Assembly: GCF_052324685.1 (NCBI RefSeq) | Contig: NW_027506913.1 | Location: 965,645 to 1,029,644, forward strand | Source of the DNA: Brachyhypopomus gauderio | Taxonomy: Eukaryota; Chordata; Actinopteri; Gymnotiformes; Hypopomidae | Reading direction: 5' to 3' | Length of the DNA: 64,000 nt | Part shown: positions 1-8,600 of the stretch, one piece after another | Layout: each line of letters begins with the position of its first letter | How positions within the stretch are numbered: position 1 is the first letter of the stretch | The notes under the pieces: model-generated | Database searches by the model: none | The model's input: the letters and a program-made list of their open reading frames with translations, nothing else | Told to the model about the DNA's origin: nothing | Translations under genes and position numbers: made by a program

Positions 1-238
1 TGGACCTTACGGACTGTCAGCGGAAGTCCATTCCACCACCTTGTGGACTGACAGAGAAGATTCTTGTTGCATGTCTTGTCGGCATCTTGAAGGGATTGTG
101 GCACGAATAAAGCAATAATAAAGGCTTAAAGGCAGCCAGGTGCTGTAGTGGCTTGATAAGTGCTTTTATGCATGTGAGAAGCGATCCAGTTATGGGAGAC
201 TGCAATGGCCAAGATGCAAGGTAAAGAGACATATGTAG
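1..238. other. 5' flank of tRNA-Gly (unit 1 as representative)
   Basis: This is the part of the divergent intergenic spacer next to tRNA-Gly. It holds a small set of competing inverted repeats at 11-54 and a CATATG at 231-235 just upstream of the gene. I see no coding region, no second tRNA and no known element. The same 238 bp occurs in every unit; changes are at offsets 97, 108, 121, near 126, near 183 and at the CATATG (ACCTATG in units 38 and 42, ACAAATG in units 44 and 48). Confidence 0.6.
14..54. repeat. Inverted repeat / potential hairpin near unit start
   Basis: CTGTCAG at 14-20 is complementary to CTGACAG at 48-54, and TCCA at 27-30 to TGGA at 44-47, giving an 11-bp stem with a 6-nt bulge. 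A competing pairing joins GGACT (11-15) with AGTCC (25-29). The element recurs in all units; unit 46 has one base changed in the loop (TTGCACC). Function unknown. Confidence 0.5.
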
Positions 239-245
239 GCGTTGG

Positions 246-256
246 TGGTATAGTGG
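246..256 (+). promoter_or_regulatory. Pol III A box of tRNA-Gly (unit 1)
   Basis: TGGTATAGTGG fits the A-box consensus TRGYNNANNNG at every position and lies at tRNA positions 8-19. It is bound by TFIIIC. Units 5, 7 and 11 have A at the second base, which still fits the consensus. The same element is present in all 49 Gly genes. Confidence 0.9.
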
Positions 257-288
257 TGAACATAGCTGCCTTCCAAGCAGTTGACCCG

Positions 289-299
289 GGTTCGATTCC
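289..299 (+). promoter_or_regulatory. Pol III B box of tRNA-Gly (unit 1)
   Basis: GGTTCGATTCC in the T arm is a perfect B box (GGTTCGANTCC), the main TFIIIC contact. Only unit 45 departs from it (C to T at 57977). Confidence 0.9.
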
Positions 300-394
300 C
301 GGCCAACGCATCTCATTATACATGGATACCTGATGTTATTCACAAAACGTGGTACTTTGCCACTCACGTTTATTGATGGCAACCAAAGCTCATA

Positions 395-398
395 TTTT
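395..398 (+). terminator. First T4 run downstream of tRNA-Gly (unit 1)
   Basis: TTTT here is the first run of four or more T on the + strand after the gene end at 310, 85 nt downstream; a T5 follows at 414-418. Vertebrate Pol III terminates at T4 or longer, so these are the likely stop sites, implying a long 3' trailer. The arrangement is the same in every unit. Confidence 0.6.
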
Positions 399-587
399 AC
401 AGATTGCTCCTGCTTTTTACCTTCAGAGATAACTCATGCAATACAGAACGATATAGGAGTCAACACCTTCAAAAACACTGTGCTTTAATATGTTCTGGTT
501 ACATTGACACCTTACTCACAGCTGCACAGATGACCGTGACTCTTACATCGTTTTTAAATGAAGTGATACAAAGCGTTGTTATTTCTC

Positions 588-591
588 AAAA
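588..591 (-). terminator. First T4 run downstream of tRNA-Trp (unit 1)
   Basis: AAAA on the + strand is the first T4 in the direction of tRNA-Trp transcription, 72 nt beyond the gene end at 663. A weaker interrupted T run (TTCTTTA on the - strand, about 657-651) lies closer and could cause partial termination. In unit 48 the T4 is reduced to T3 by a one-base deletion that may be a sequencing error. Confidence 0.55.
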
Positions 592-662
592 TCAGAATGA
601 GGCCAAAGAGACCTGCATGCTGAAGCTGCGGCCCCATTTTCATGTTGCTATAAAGAAGCTTT

Positions 663-734
663 TGACCCCGACGTGATTTGAACACGTAACCTTCTGATCT
701 GGAGTCAGACGCGCTACCGTTGCGCCACGAGGTC
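663..734 (-). tRNA. trnW-CCA: tRNA-Trp (CCA), unit 1
   Basis: Decodes UGG tryptophan codons. Read from 734 to 663: acceptor GACCTCG/CGGGGTC (with one U:G pair), D stem GCGC/GCGC around AACGGTA, G26, anticodon stem TCTGA/TCAGA around CTCCAGA with anticodon CCA at 702-700, T stem ACGTG/CACGT with loop TTCAAAT, discriminator A at 663. The A box TGGCGCAACGG and the B-box core GTTCAAATC fit the Pol III consensus. There is no intron and no encoded CCA. The sequence is close to vertebrate tRNA-Trp-CCA; position 49 is A, giving a full A-U pair at 49-65. Confidence 0.96.
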
Positions 735-897
735 TAATACGTAGAAGTCTAGCTAAAAAAATGGAACAAGGCAGTCAGATGTTTTAGTTCAATAGCTCTT
801 CCAATGTATTTAGATTTTTTTCATTCCCTCTTGTCTGCCTTAAAGTTTCACCAATTCAAGAGGAGAGTAATGGTGAGGAAAGAACGTACCAAAGGGA

Positions 898-919
898 GGG
901 AATCTTCAGGCAGAATCCC
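898..919. repeat. Short imperfect hairpin (unit 1)
   Basis: GGGA-A-TCT at 898-905 can pair with AGA-A-TCCC at 912-919, a 7-bp stem with one A/A mismatch and a 6-nt loop. It is preserved in all units, but with so few substitutions overall, preservation alone says little. Confidence 0.35.
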
Positions 920-990
920 TGAGCTCTCTGCTTTCTTCTCAACCTGAGTAGTCTATGCATGATTCTGTGTTAGTATCTGTCGATTCGGCC

Positions 991-1070
991 CTTGAAAGGC
1001 AATACAGCTAAAGGTAACGTTTCTTGTTTATCATGCACCTGAGATGTAACAAAACGGAGGACCTTTCAAG
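991..1070. repeat. 9-bp inverted repeat with 62-bp spacer (unit 1)
   Basis: CTTGAAAGG at 991-999 is the exact reverse complement of CCTTTCAAG at 1062-1070. The right arm also lies in a local palindrome, CCTTTC-AA-GAAAGG (1062-1075). The arms are intact in all units except unit 48, where an extra C precedes the left arm. No family recognised. Confidence 0.4.
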
Positions 1071-1087
1071 AAAGGCTCTTGAGCAGA

Positions 1088-1110
1088 GTTACTTCAGAAA
1101 GTGAAGTAAC
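1088..1110. repeat. Perfect 9-bp stem, 5-nt loop hairpin (unit 1)
   Basis: GTTACTTCA at 1088-1096 and TGAAGTAAC at 1102-1110 are perfect reverse complements around GAAAG. It is the strongest local hairpin of the non-genic spacer and I found it unchanged in every complete unit. It could be a protein-binding palindrome or part of an unannotated transcript; nothing in the sequence decides. Confidence 0.5.
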
Positions 1111-1549
1111 GAAAAGAAAAACATTCTCATGTTACAATAGATTGGTGAGTGTGAAGAATAGCATCAAGTTAAAGACCTGGCAAGATTGGAACGAAGATGA
1201 GAAGAAAGTAAATGTGTTTTAGTTTAGTTTCTTATTTTTCCATGAGTATTCAAGTCTTAGTGACTACATGAAGTTTTGATTCTTCAGTTTGCGTTGAAGA
1301 CAACCATTGATTGGACCTTACGGACTGTCAGCGGAAGTCCATTCCACCACCTTGTGGACTGACAGAGAAGATTCTTGTTGCATGTCTTGTCGGCATCTTG
1401 AAGGGATGGTGGCACGAATAAAGCAATAATAGAGGCTTAAAGGCAGCCAGGTGCTGTAGTGGCTTGATAAGTGCTTTTATGCATGTGAGAAGCGATCCAG
1501 TTATGGGAGACTGCAATGGCCAAGATGCAAGGTAAAGAGACATATGTAG

Positions 1550-1621
1550 GCGTTGGTGGTATAGTGGTGAGCATAGCTGCCTTCCAAGCAGTTGACCCGG
1601 GTTCGATTCCCGGCCAACGCA
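1550..1621 (+). tRNA. trnG-UCC: tRNA-Gly (UCC), unit 2
   Basis: Standard form of the gene (C2, G9, G22); this is the sequence that agrees with the vertebrate consensus throughout. Type A unit. Confidence 0.96.
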
Positions 1622-1973
1622 TCTCATTATACATGGATACCTGATGTTATTCACAAAACGTGGTACTTTGCCACTCACGTTTATTGATGGCAACCAAAGC
1701 TCATGTTTTACAGATTGCTCCTGCTTTTTACCTTCAGAGATAACTCATGCAATACAGAACGATATAGGAGTCAACACCTTCAAAAACACTGTGCTTTAAT
1801 ATGTTCTGGTTACATTGACACCTTACTCACAGCTGCACAGATGACCGTGACTCTTACATCGTTTTTAAATGAAGTGATACAAAGCGTTGTTATTTCTCAA
1901 AATCAGAATGAGGCCAAAGAGACCTGCATGCTGAAGCTGCGGCCCCATTTTCATGTTGCTATAAAGAAGCTTT

Positions 1974-2045
1974 TGACCCCGACGTGATTTGAACACGTAA
2001 CCTTCTGATCTGGAGTCAGACGCGCTACCGTTGCGCCACGAGGTC
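1974..2045 (-). tRNA. trnW-CCA: tRNA-Trp (CCA), unit 2
   Basis: Same sequence as the unit 1 copy. Type A unit, with A7 upstream and GGAATAAGG beyond it. Confidence 0.96.
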
Positions 2046-2860
2046 TAATACGTAGAAGTCTAGCTAAAAAAATGGAATAAGGCAGTCAGATGTTTTAGTT
2101 CAATAGCTCTTCCAATGTATTTTGATTTTTTTCATTCCCTCTCGTCTGCCTTAAAGTTTCACCAATTCAAGAGGAGAGTAATGGTGAGGGAAAAACGTAC
2201 CAAAGGGAGGGAATCTTCAGGCAGAATCCCTGAGCTCTCTGCTTTCTTCTCAACCTGAGTAGTCTATGCATGATTCTGTGTTAGTATCTGTCGATTCGGC
2301 CCTTGAAAGGCAATACAGCTAAAGGTAACGTTTCTTGTTTATCATGCACCTGAGATGTAACAAAACGGAGGACCTTTCAAGAAAGGCTCTTGAGCAGAGT
2401 TACTTCAGAAAGTGAAGTAACGAAAAGAAAAACATTCTCATGTTACAATAGATTGGTGAGTGTGAAGAATAGCATCAAGTTAAAGACCTGGCAAGATTGG
2501 AACGAAGATGAGAAGAAAGTAAATGTGTTTTAGTTTAGTTTCTTATTTTTCCATGAGTATTCAAGTCTTAGTGACTACATGAAGTTTTGATTCTTCAGTT
2601 TGCGTTGAAGACAACCATTGATTGGACCTTACGGACTGTCAGCGGAAGTCCATTCCACCACCTTGTGGACTGACAGAGAAGATTCTTGTTGCATGTCTTG
2701 TCGGCATCTTGAAGGGATGGTGGCACGAATAAAGCAATAATAGAGGCTTAAAGGCAGCCAGGTGCTGTAGTGGCTTGATAAGTGCTTTTATGCATGTGAG
2801 AAGCGATCCAGTTATGGGAGACTGCAATGGCCAAGATGCAAGGTAAAGAGACATATGTAG

Positions 2861-2932
2861 GCGTTGGTGGTATAGTGGTGAGCATAGCTGCCTTCCAAGC
2901 AGTTGACCCGGGTTCGATTCCCGGCCAACGCA
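2861..2932 (+). tRNA. trnG-UCC: tRNA-Gly (UCC), unit 3
   Basis: Standard form, identical to unit 2. Confidence 0.96.
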
Positions 2933-3284
2933 TCTCATTATACATGGATACCTGATGTTATTCACAAAACGTGGTACTTTGCCACTCACGTTTATTGATG
3001 GCAACCAAAGCTCATGTTTTACAGATTGCTCCTGCTTTTTACCTTCAGAGATAACTCATGCAATACAGAACGATATAGGAGTCAACACCTTCAAAAACAC
3101 TGTGCTTTAATATGTTCTGGTTACATTGACACCTTACTCACAGCTGCACAGATGACCGTGACTCTTACATCGTTTTTAAATGAAGTGATACAAAGCGTTG
3201 TTATTTCTCAAAATCAGAATGAGGCCAAAGAGACCTGCATGCTGAAGCTGCGGCCCCATTTTCATGTTGCTATAAAGAAGCTTT

Positions 3285-3356
3285 TGACCCCGACGTGATT
3301 TGAACACGTAACCTTCTGATCTGGAGTCAGAAGCGCTACCGTTGCGCCACGAGGTC
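3285..3356 (-). tRNA. trnW-CCA: tRNA-Trp (CCA), unit 3, G26 to U
   Basis: One base differs: A at 3332 on the + strand turns the normally conserved G26 between the D and anticodon stems into U. G26 is usually methylated (m2,2G26) and stacks between the stems, so folding or modification may be affected. The rest of the cloverleaf, anticodon and boxes are intact. Unit 27 has the same change. Confidence 0.92.
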
Positions 3357-4171
3357 TAATACGTAGAAGTCTAGCTAAAAAAATGGAATAAGGCAGTCAG
3401 ATGTTTTAGTTCAATAGCTCTTCCAATGTATTTTGATTTTTTTCATTCCCTCTCGTCTGCCTTAAAGTTTCACCAATTCAAGAGGAGAGTAATGGTGAGG
3501 GAAAAACGTACCAAAGGGAGGGAATCTTCAGGCAGAATCCCTGAGCTCTCTGCTTTCTTCTCAACCTGAGTAGTCTATGCATGATTCTGTGTTAGTATCT
3601 GTCGATTCGGCCCTTGAAAGGCAATACAGCTAAAGGTAACGTTTCTTGTTTATCATGCACCTGAGATGTAACAAAACGGAGGACCTTTCAAGAAAGGCTC
3701 TTGAGCAGAGTTACTTCAGAAAGTGAAGTAACGAAAAGAAAAACATTCTCATGTTACAATAGATTGGTGAGTGTGAAGAATAGCATCAAGTTAAAGACCT
3801 GGCAAGATTGGAACGAAGATGAGAAGAAAGTAAATGTGTTTTAGTTTAGTTTCTTATTTTTCCATGAGTATTCAAGTCTTAGTGACTACATGAAGTTTTG
3901 ATTCTTCAGTTTGCGTTGAAGACAACCATTGATTGGACCTTACGGACTGTCAGCGGAAGTCCATTCCACCACCTTGTGGACTGACAGAGAAGATTCTTGT
4001 TGCATGTCTTGTCGGCATCTTGAAGGGATGGTGGCACGAATAAAGCAATAATAGAGGCTTAAAGGCAGCCAGGTGCTGTAGTGGCTTGATAAGTGCTTTT
4101 ATGCATGTGAGAAGCGATCCAGTTATGGGAGACTGCAATGGCCAAGATGCAAGGTAAAGAGACATATGTAG

Positions 4172-4243
4172 GCGTTGGTGGTATAGTGGTGAGCATAGCT
4201 GCCTTCCAAGCAGTTGACCCGGGTTCGATTCCCGGCCAACGCA
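4172..4243 (+). tRNA. trnG-UCC: tRNA-Gly (UCC), unit 4
   Basis: Standard form, third consecutive type A unit. Confidence 0.96.
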
Positions 4244-4595
4244 TCTCATTATACATGGATACCTGATGTTATTCACAAAACGTGGTACTTTGCCACTCAC
4301 GTTTATTGATGGCAACCAAAGCTCATGTTTTACAGATTGCTCCTGCTTTTTACCTTCAGAGATAACTCATGCAATACAGAACGATATAGGAGTCAACACC
4401 TTCAAAAACACTGTGCTTTAATATGTTCTGGTTACATTGACACCTTACTCACAGCTGCACAGATGACCGTGACTCTTACATCGTTTTTAAATGAAGTGAT
4501 ACAAAGCGTTGTTATTTCTCAAAATCAGAATGAGGCCAAAGAGACCTGCATGCTGAAGCTGCGGCCCCATTTTCATGTTGCTATAAAGAAGCTTT

Positions 4596-4667
4596 TGACC
4601 CCGACGTGATTTGAACACGTAACCTTCTGATCTGGAGTCAGACGCGCTACCGTTGCGCCACGAGGTC
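4596..4667 (-). tRNA. trnW-CCA: tRNA-Trp (CCA), unit 4
   Basis: Standard form; G26 present, unlike its left neighbour in unit 3. Confidence 0.96.
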
Positions 4668-5482
4668 TAATACGTAGAAGTCTAGCTAAAAAAATGGAAT
4701 AAGGCAGTCAGATGTTTTAGTTCAATAGCTCTTCCAATGTATTTTGATTTTTTTCATTCCCTCTCGTCTGCCTTAAAGTTTCACCAATTCAAGAGGAGAG
4801 TAATGGTGAGGGAAAAACGTACCAAAGGGAGGGAATCTTCAGGCAGAATCCCTGAGCTCTCTGCTTTCTTCTCAACCTGAGTAGTCTATGCATGATTCTG
4901 TGTTAGTATCTGTCGATTCGGCCCTTGAAAGGCAATACAGCTAAAGGTAACGTTTCTTGTTTATCATGCACCTGAGATGTAACAAAACGGAGGACCTTTC
5001 AAGAAAGGCTCTTGAGCAGAGTTACTTCAGAAAGTGAAGTAACGAAAAGAAAAACATTCTCATGTTACAATAGATTGGTGAGTGTGAAGAATAGCATCAA
5101 GTTAAAGACCTGGCAAGATTGGAACGAAGATGAGAAGAAAGTAAATGTGTTTTAGTTTAGTTTCTTATTTTTCCATGAGTATTCAAGTCTTAGTGACTAC
5201 ATGAAGTTTTGATTCTTCAGTTTGCGTTGAAGACAACCATTGATTGGACCTTACGGACTGTCAGCGGAAGTCCATTCCACCACCTTGTGGACTGACAGAG
5301 AAGATTCTTGTTGCATGTCTTGTCGGCATCTTGAAGGGATGGTGGCACGAATAAAGCAATAATAGAGGCTTAAAGGCAGCCAGGTGCTGTAGTGGCTTGA
5401 TAAGTGCTTTTATGCATGTGAGAAGCGATCCAGTTATGGGAGACTGCAATGGCCAAGATGCAAGGTAAAGAGACATATGTAG

Positions 5483-5554
5483 GCGTTGGTAGTATAGTGG
5501 TGAGCATAGCTGCCTTCCAAGCAGTTGACCCGGGTTCGATTCCCGGCCAACGCA
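5483..5554 (+). tRNA. trnG-UCC: tRNA-Gly (UCC), unit 5, A9 variant
   Basis: G9 is replaced by A (GCGTTGGTAG). Position 9 is a purine in most tRNAs and the A box still fits TRGYNNANNNG, so function is probably retained. This is the diagnostic base of type B units. Confidence 0.95.
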
Positions 5555-5906
5555 TCTCATTATACATGGATACCTGATGTTATTCACAAAACGTGGTACT
5601 TTGCCACTCACGTTTATTGATGGCAACCAAAGCTCATGTTTTACAGATTGCTCCTGCTTTTTACCTTCAGAGATAACTCATGCAATACAGAACGATATAG
5701 GAGTCAACACCTTCAAAAACACTGTGCTTTAATATGTTCTGGTTACATTGACACCTTACTCACAGCTGCACAGATGACCGTGACTCTTACATCGTTTTTA
5801 AATGAAGTGATACAAAGCGTTGTTATTTCTCAAAATCAGAACGAGGCCAAAGAGACCTGCATGCTGAAGCTGCGGCCCCATTTTCATGTTGCTATAAAGA
5901 AGCTTT

Positions 5907-5978
5907 TGACCCCGACGTGATTTGAACACGTAACCTTCTGATCTGGAGTCAGACGCGCTACCGTTGCGCCACGAGGTC
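5907..5978 (-). tRNA. trnW-CCA: tRNA-Trp (CCA), unit 5
   Basis: Standard gene; the upstream A7 tract is changed to AAAATAA in this type B unit. Confidence 0.96.
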
Positions 5979-6793
5979 TAATACGTAGAAGTCTAGCTAA
6001 AATAATGGAACAAGGCAGTCAGATGTTTTAGTTCAATAGCTCTTCCAATGTATTTTGATTTTTTTCATTCCCTCTCGTCTGCCTTAAAGTTTCACCAATT
6101 CAAGAGGAGAGTAATGGTGAGGGAAGAACGTACCAAAGGGAGGGAATCTTCAGGCAGAATCCCTGAGCTCTCTGCTTTCTTCTCAACCTGAGTAGTCTAT
6201 GCATGATTCTGTGTTAGTATCTGTCGATTCGGCCCTTGAAAGGCAATACAGCTAAAGGTAACGTTTCTTGTTTATCATGCACCTGAGATGTAACAAAACG
6301 GAGGACCTTTCAAGAAAGGCTCTTGAGCAGAGTTACTTCAGAAAGTGAAGTAACGAAAAGAAAAACATTCTCATGTTACAATAGATTGGTGAGTGTGAAG
6401 AATAGCATCAAGTTAAAGACCTGGCAAGATTGGAACGAAGATGAGAAGAAAGTAAATGTGTTTTAGTTTAGTTTCTTATTTTTCCATGAGTATTCAAGTC
6501 TTAGTGACTACATGAAGTTTTGATTCTTCAGTTTGCGTTGAAGACAACCATTGATTGGACCTTACGGACTGTCAGCGGAAGTCCATTCCACCACCTTGTG
6601 GACTGACAGAGAAGATTCTTGTTGCATGTCTTGTCGGCATCTTGAAGGGATGGTGGCACGAATAAAGCAATAATAGAGGCTTAAAGGCAGCCAGGTGCTG
6701 TAGTGGCTTGATAAGTGCTTTTATGCATGTGAGAAGCGATCCAGTTATGGGAGACTGCAATGGCCAAGATGCAAGGTAAAGAGACATATGTAG

Positions 6794-6865
6794 GCGTTGG
6801 TGGTATAGTGGTGAGCATAGCTGCCTTCCAAGCAGTTGACCCGGGTTCGATTCCCGGCCAATGCA
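6794..6865 (+). tRNA. trnG-UCC: tRNA-Gly (UCC), unit 6, with G3:U70
   Basis: C70 is replaced by T at 6862, so the third acceptor pair becomes G3:U70. In established work G3:U70 is the dominant identity element for alanyl-tRNA synthetase. Anticodon UCC, discriminator A73 and both Pol III boxes are unchanged, so this copy should be transcribed and might be charged with alanine as well as, or instead of, glycine. It is the only such copy in the window. Confidence 0.93.
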
Positions 6866-7217
6866 TCTCATTATACATGGATACCTGATGTTATTCACAA
6901 AACGTGGTACTTTGCCACTCACGTTTATTGATGGCAACCAAAGCTCATGTTTTACAGATTGCTCCTGCTTTTTACCTTCAGAGATAACTCATGCAATACA
7001 GAACGAAATAGGAGTCAACACCTTCAAAAACACTGTGCTTTAATATGTTCTGGTTACATTGACACCTTACTCACAGCTGCACAGATGACCGTGACTCTTA
7101 CATCGTTTTTAAATGAAGTGATACAAAGCGTTGTTATTTCTCAAAATCAGAATGAGGCCAAAGAGACCTGCATGCTGAAGCTGCGGCCCCATTTTCATGT
7201 TGCTATAAAGAAGCTTT

Positions 7218-7289
7218 TGACCCCGACGTGATTTGAACACGTAACCTTCTGATCTGGAGTCAGACGCGCTACCGTTGCGCCACGAGGTC
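7218..7289 (-). tRNA. trnW-CCA: tRNA-Trp (CCA), unit 6
   Basis: Standard gene; one base just upstream is private to this unit (AATACATAG in place of AATACGTAG on the + strand). Confidence 0.96.
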
Positions 7290-8104
7290 TAATACATAGA
7301 AGTCTAGCTAAAAAAATGGAATAAGGCAGTCAGATGTTTTAGTTCAATAGCTCTTCCAATGTATTTTGATTTTTTTCATTCCCTCTCGTCTGCCTTAAAG
7401 TTTCACCAATTCAAGAGGAGAGTAATGGTGAGGGAAAAACGTACCAAAGGGAGGGAATCTTCAGGCAGAATCCCTGAGCTCTCTGCTTTCTTCTCAACCT
7501 GAGTAGTCTATGCATGATTCTGTGTTAGTATCTGTCGATTCGGCCCTTGAAAGGCAATACAGCTAAAGGTAACGTTTCTTGTTTATCATGCACCTGAGAT
7601 GTAACAAAACGGAGGACCTTTCAAGAAAGGCTCTTGAGCAGAGTTACTTCAGAAAGTGAAGTAACGAAAAGAAAAACATTCTCATGTTACAATAGATTGG
7701 TGAGTGTGAAGAATAGCATCAAGTTAAAGACCTGGCAAGATTGGAACGAAGATGAGAAGAAAGTAAATGTGTTTTAGTTTAGTTTCTTATTTTTCCATGA
7801 GTATTCAAGTCTTAGTGACTACATGAAGTTTTGATTCTTCAGTTTGCGTTGAAGACAACCATTGATTGGACCTTACGGACTGTCAGCGGAAGTCCATTCC
7901 ACCACCTTGTGGACTGACAGAGAAGATTCTTGTTGCATGTCTTGTCGGCATCTTGAAGGGATGGTGGCACGAATAAAGCAATAATAGAGGCTTAAAGGCA
8001 GCCAGGTGCTGTAGTGGCTTGATAAGTGCTTTTATGCATGTGAGAAGCGATCCAGTTATGGGAGACTGCAATGGCCAAGATGCAAGGTAAAGAGACATAT
8101 GTAG

Positions 8105-8176
8105 GCGTTGGTAGTATAGTGGTGAGCATAGCTGCCTTCCAAGCAGTTGACCCGGGTTCGATTCCCGGCCAACGCA
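8105..8176 (+). tRNA. trnG-UCC: tRNA-Gly (UCC), unit 7, A9 variant
   Basis: Type B gene identical to unit 5. Confidence 0.95.
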
Positions 8177-8528
8177 TCTCATTATACATGGATACCTGAT
8201 GTTATTCACAAAACGTGGTACTTTGCCACTCACGTTTATTGATGGCAACCAAAGCTCATGTTTTACAGATTGCTCCTGCTTTTTACCTTCAGAGATAACT
8301 CATGCAATACAGAACGATATAGGAGTCAACACCTTCAAAAACACTGTGCTTTAATATGTTCTGGTTACATTGACACCTTACTCACAGCTGCACAGATGAC
8401 CGTGACTCTTACATCGTTTTTAAATGAAGTGATACAAAGCGTTGTTATTTCTCAAAATCAGAACGAGGCCAAAGAGACCTGCATGCTGAAGCTGCGGCCC
8501 CATTTTCATGTTGCTATAAAGAAGCTTT

Positions 8529-8600
8529 TGACCCCGACGTGATTTGAACACGTAACCTTCTGATCTGGAGTCAGACGCGCTACCGTTGCGCCACGAGGTC
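8529..8600 (-). tRNA. trnW-CCA: tRNA-Trp (CCA), unit 7
   Basis: Standard gene in a type B unit (AAAATAA upstream). Confidence 0.96.

Larger units (their letters stand above)
239..310 (+). tRNA. trnG-UCC: tRNA-Gly (UCC), unit 1
   Basis: Decodes GGA/GGG glycine codons in the cytosol. The cloverleaf is complete: acceptor GCGTTGG/CCAACGC, 4-bp D stem, anticodon stem GCTGC/GCAGT around loop CTTCCAA with anticodon TCC at 272-274, T stem CCGGG/CCCGG with loop TTCGATT, discriminator A at 310. There is no intron and no encoded CCA, as in eukaryotic nuclear genes. It matches vertebrate tRNA-Gly-UCC except A22 (offset 260) where most units have G; A22 pairs with U13 and strengthens the D stem. It is convergent with tRNA-Trp 352 bp away. 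Expression should be by Pol III from the internal A and B boxes. Confidence 0.96.
311..662. other. 352-bp convergent spacer between tRNA-Gly and tRNA-Trp (unit 1)
   Basis: This spacer lies between the 3' ends of the two convergent genes and therefore should hold both terminators and trailers. On the + strand there is no T4 run until 395-398, then T5 at 414-418. On the - strand there is no T4 until 591-588. An ORF of 90-94 codons covers much of it in every unit but has no recognisable domain and ends inside the tRNA-Trp 3' end, so I do not call it a gene. Variable sites: 394 (A/G), near 454 (T/A), 598 (T/C), 632 and 650 (A/T). Confidence 0.65.
735..1311. other. Divergent spacer, tRNA-Trp side (unit 1)
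   Basis: These 577 bp, with the first 238 bp of the next unit, separate the 5' ends of tRNA-Trp and the next tRNA-Gly. An A7 tract at 755-761 lies about 21-27 bp upstream of tRNA-Trp and could act as an AT-rich upstream element; several units have AAAATAA instead. Small inverted repeats lie at 898-919, 991-1070 and 1088-1110. No tRNA, snRNA or coding gene is recognisable. Confidence 0.6.

Noticed and set aside
126-200. tRNA-like wording (GTAGTGGCTTGATAAGTGC) upstream of tRNA-Gly
   Set aside because: The A-box consensus fails at its invariant A and no acceptor, anticodon or T arm can be drawn.
17-382. 121-codon ORF on the - strand in nearly every unit (and an overlapping 65-codon one at 126-323)
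   Set aside because: It reads antisense straight through tRNA-Gly and has no recognisable domain; the short peptide core is simply the complement of the tRNA. Its persistence in every unit is due to array identity, not coding constraint, and changes follow tRNA or spacer markers.
985-1000. Possible B box (TGTCGATTC) of a third tRNA or SINE in the spacer
   Set aside because: One base short of the B-box consensus and there is no A box or cloverleaf at the proper distance upstream.
735-1311. Transposable element in the spacer
   Set aside because: No terminal inverted repeats, target-site duplications, poly-A tail, reverse transcriptase or transposase reading frame were found; the inverted repeats are too short and internal.
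1703-1987. 94-codon ORF on the + strand between the tRNA genes in most units (90 codons in units 1, 9, 13)
   Set aside because: Its start is lost by the 394 polymorphism in type T units, it ends inside the complement of the tRNA-Trp 3' end, substitutions among units are replacements as often as silent, and no family, signal or motif is evident.
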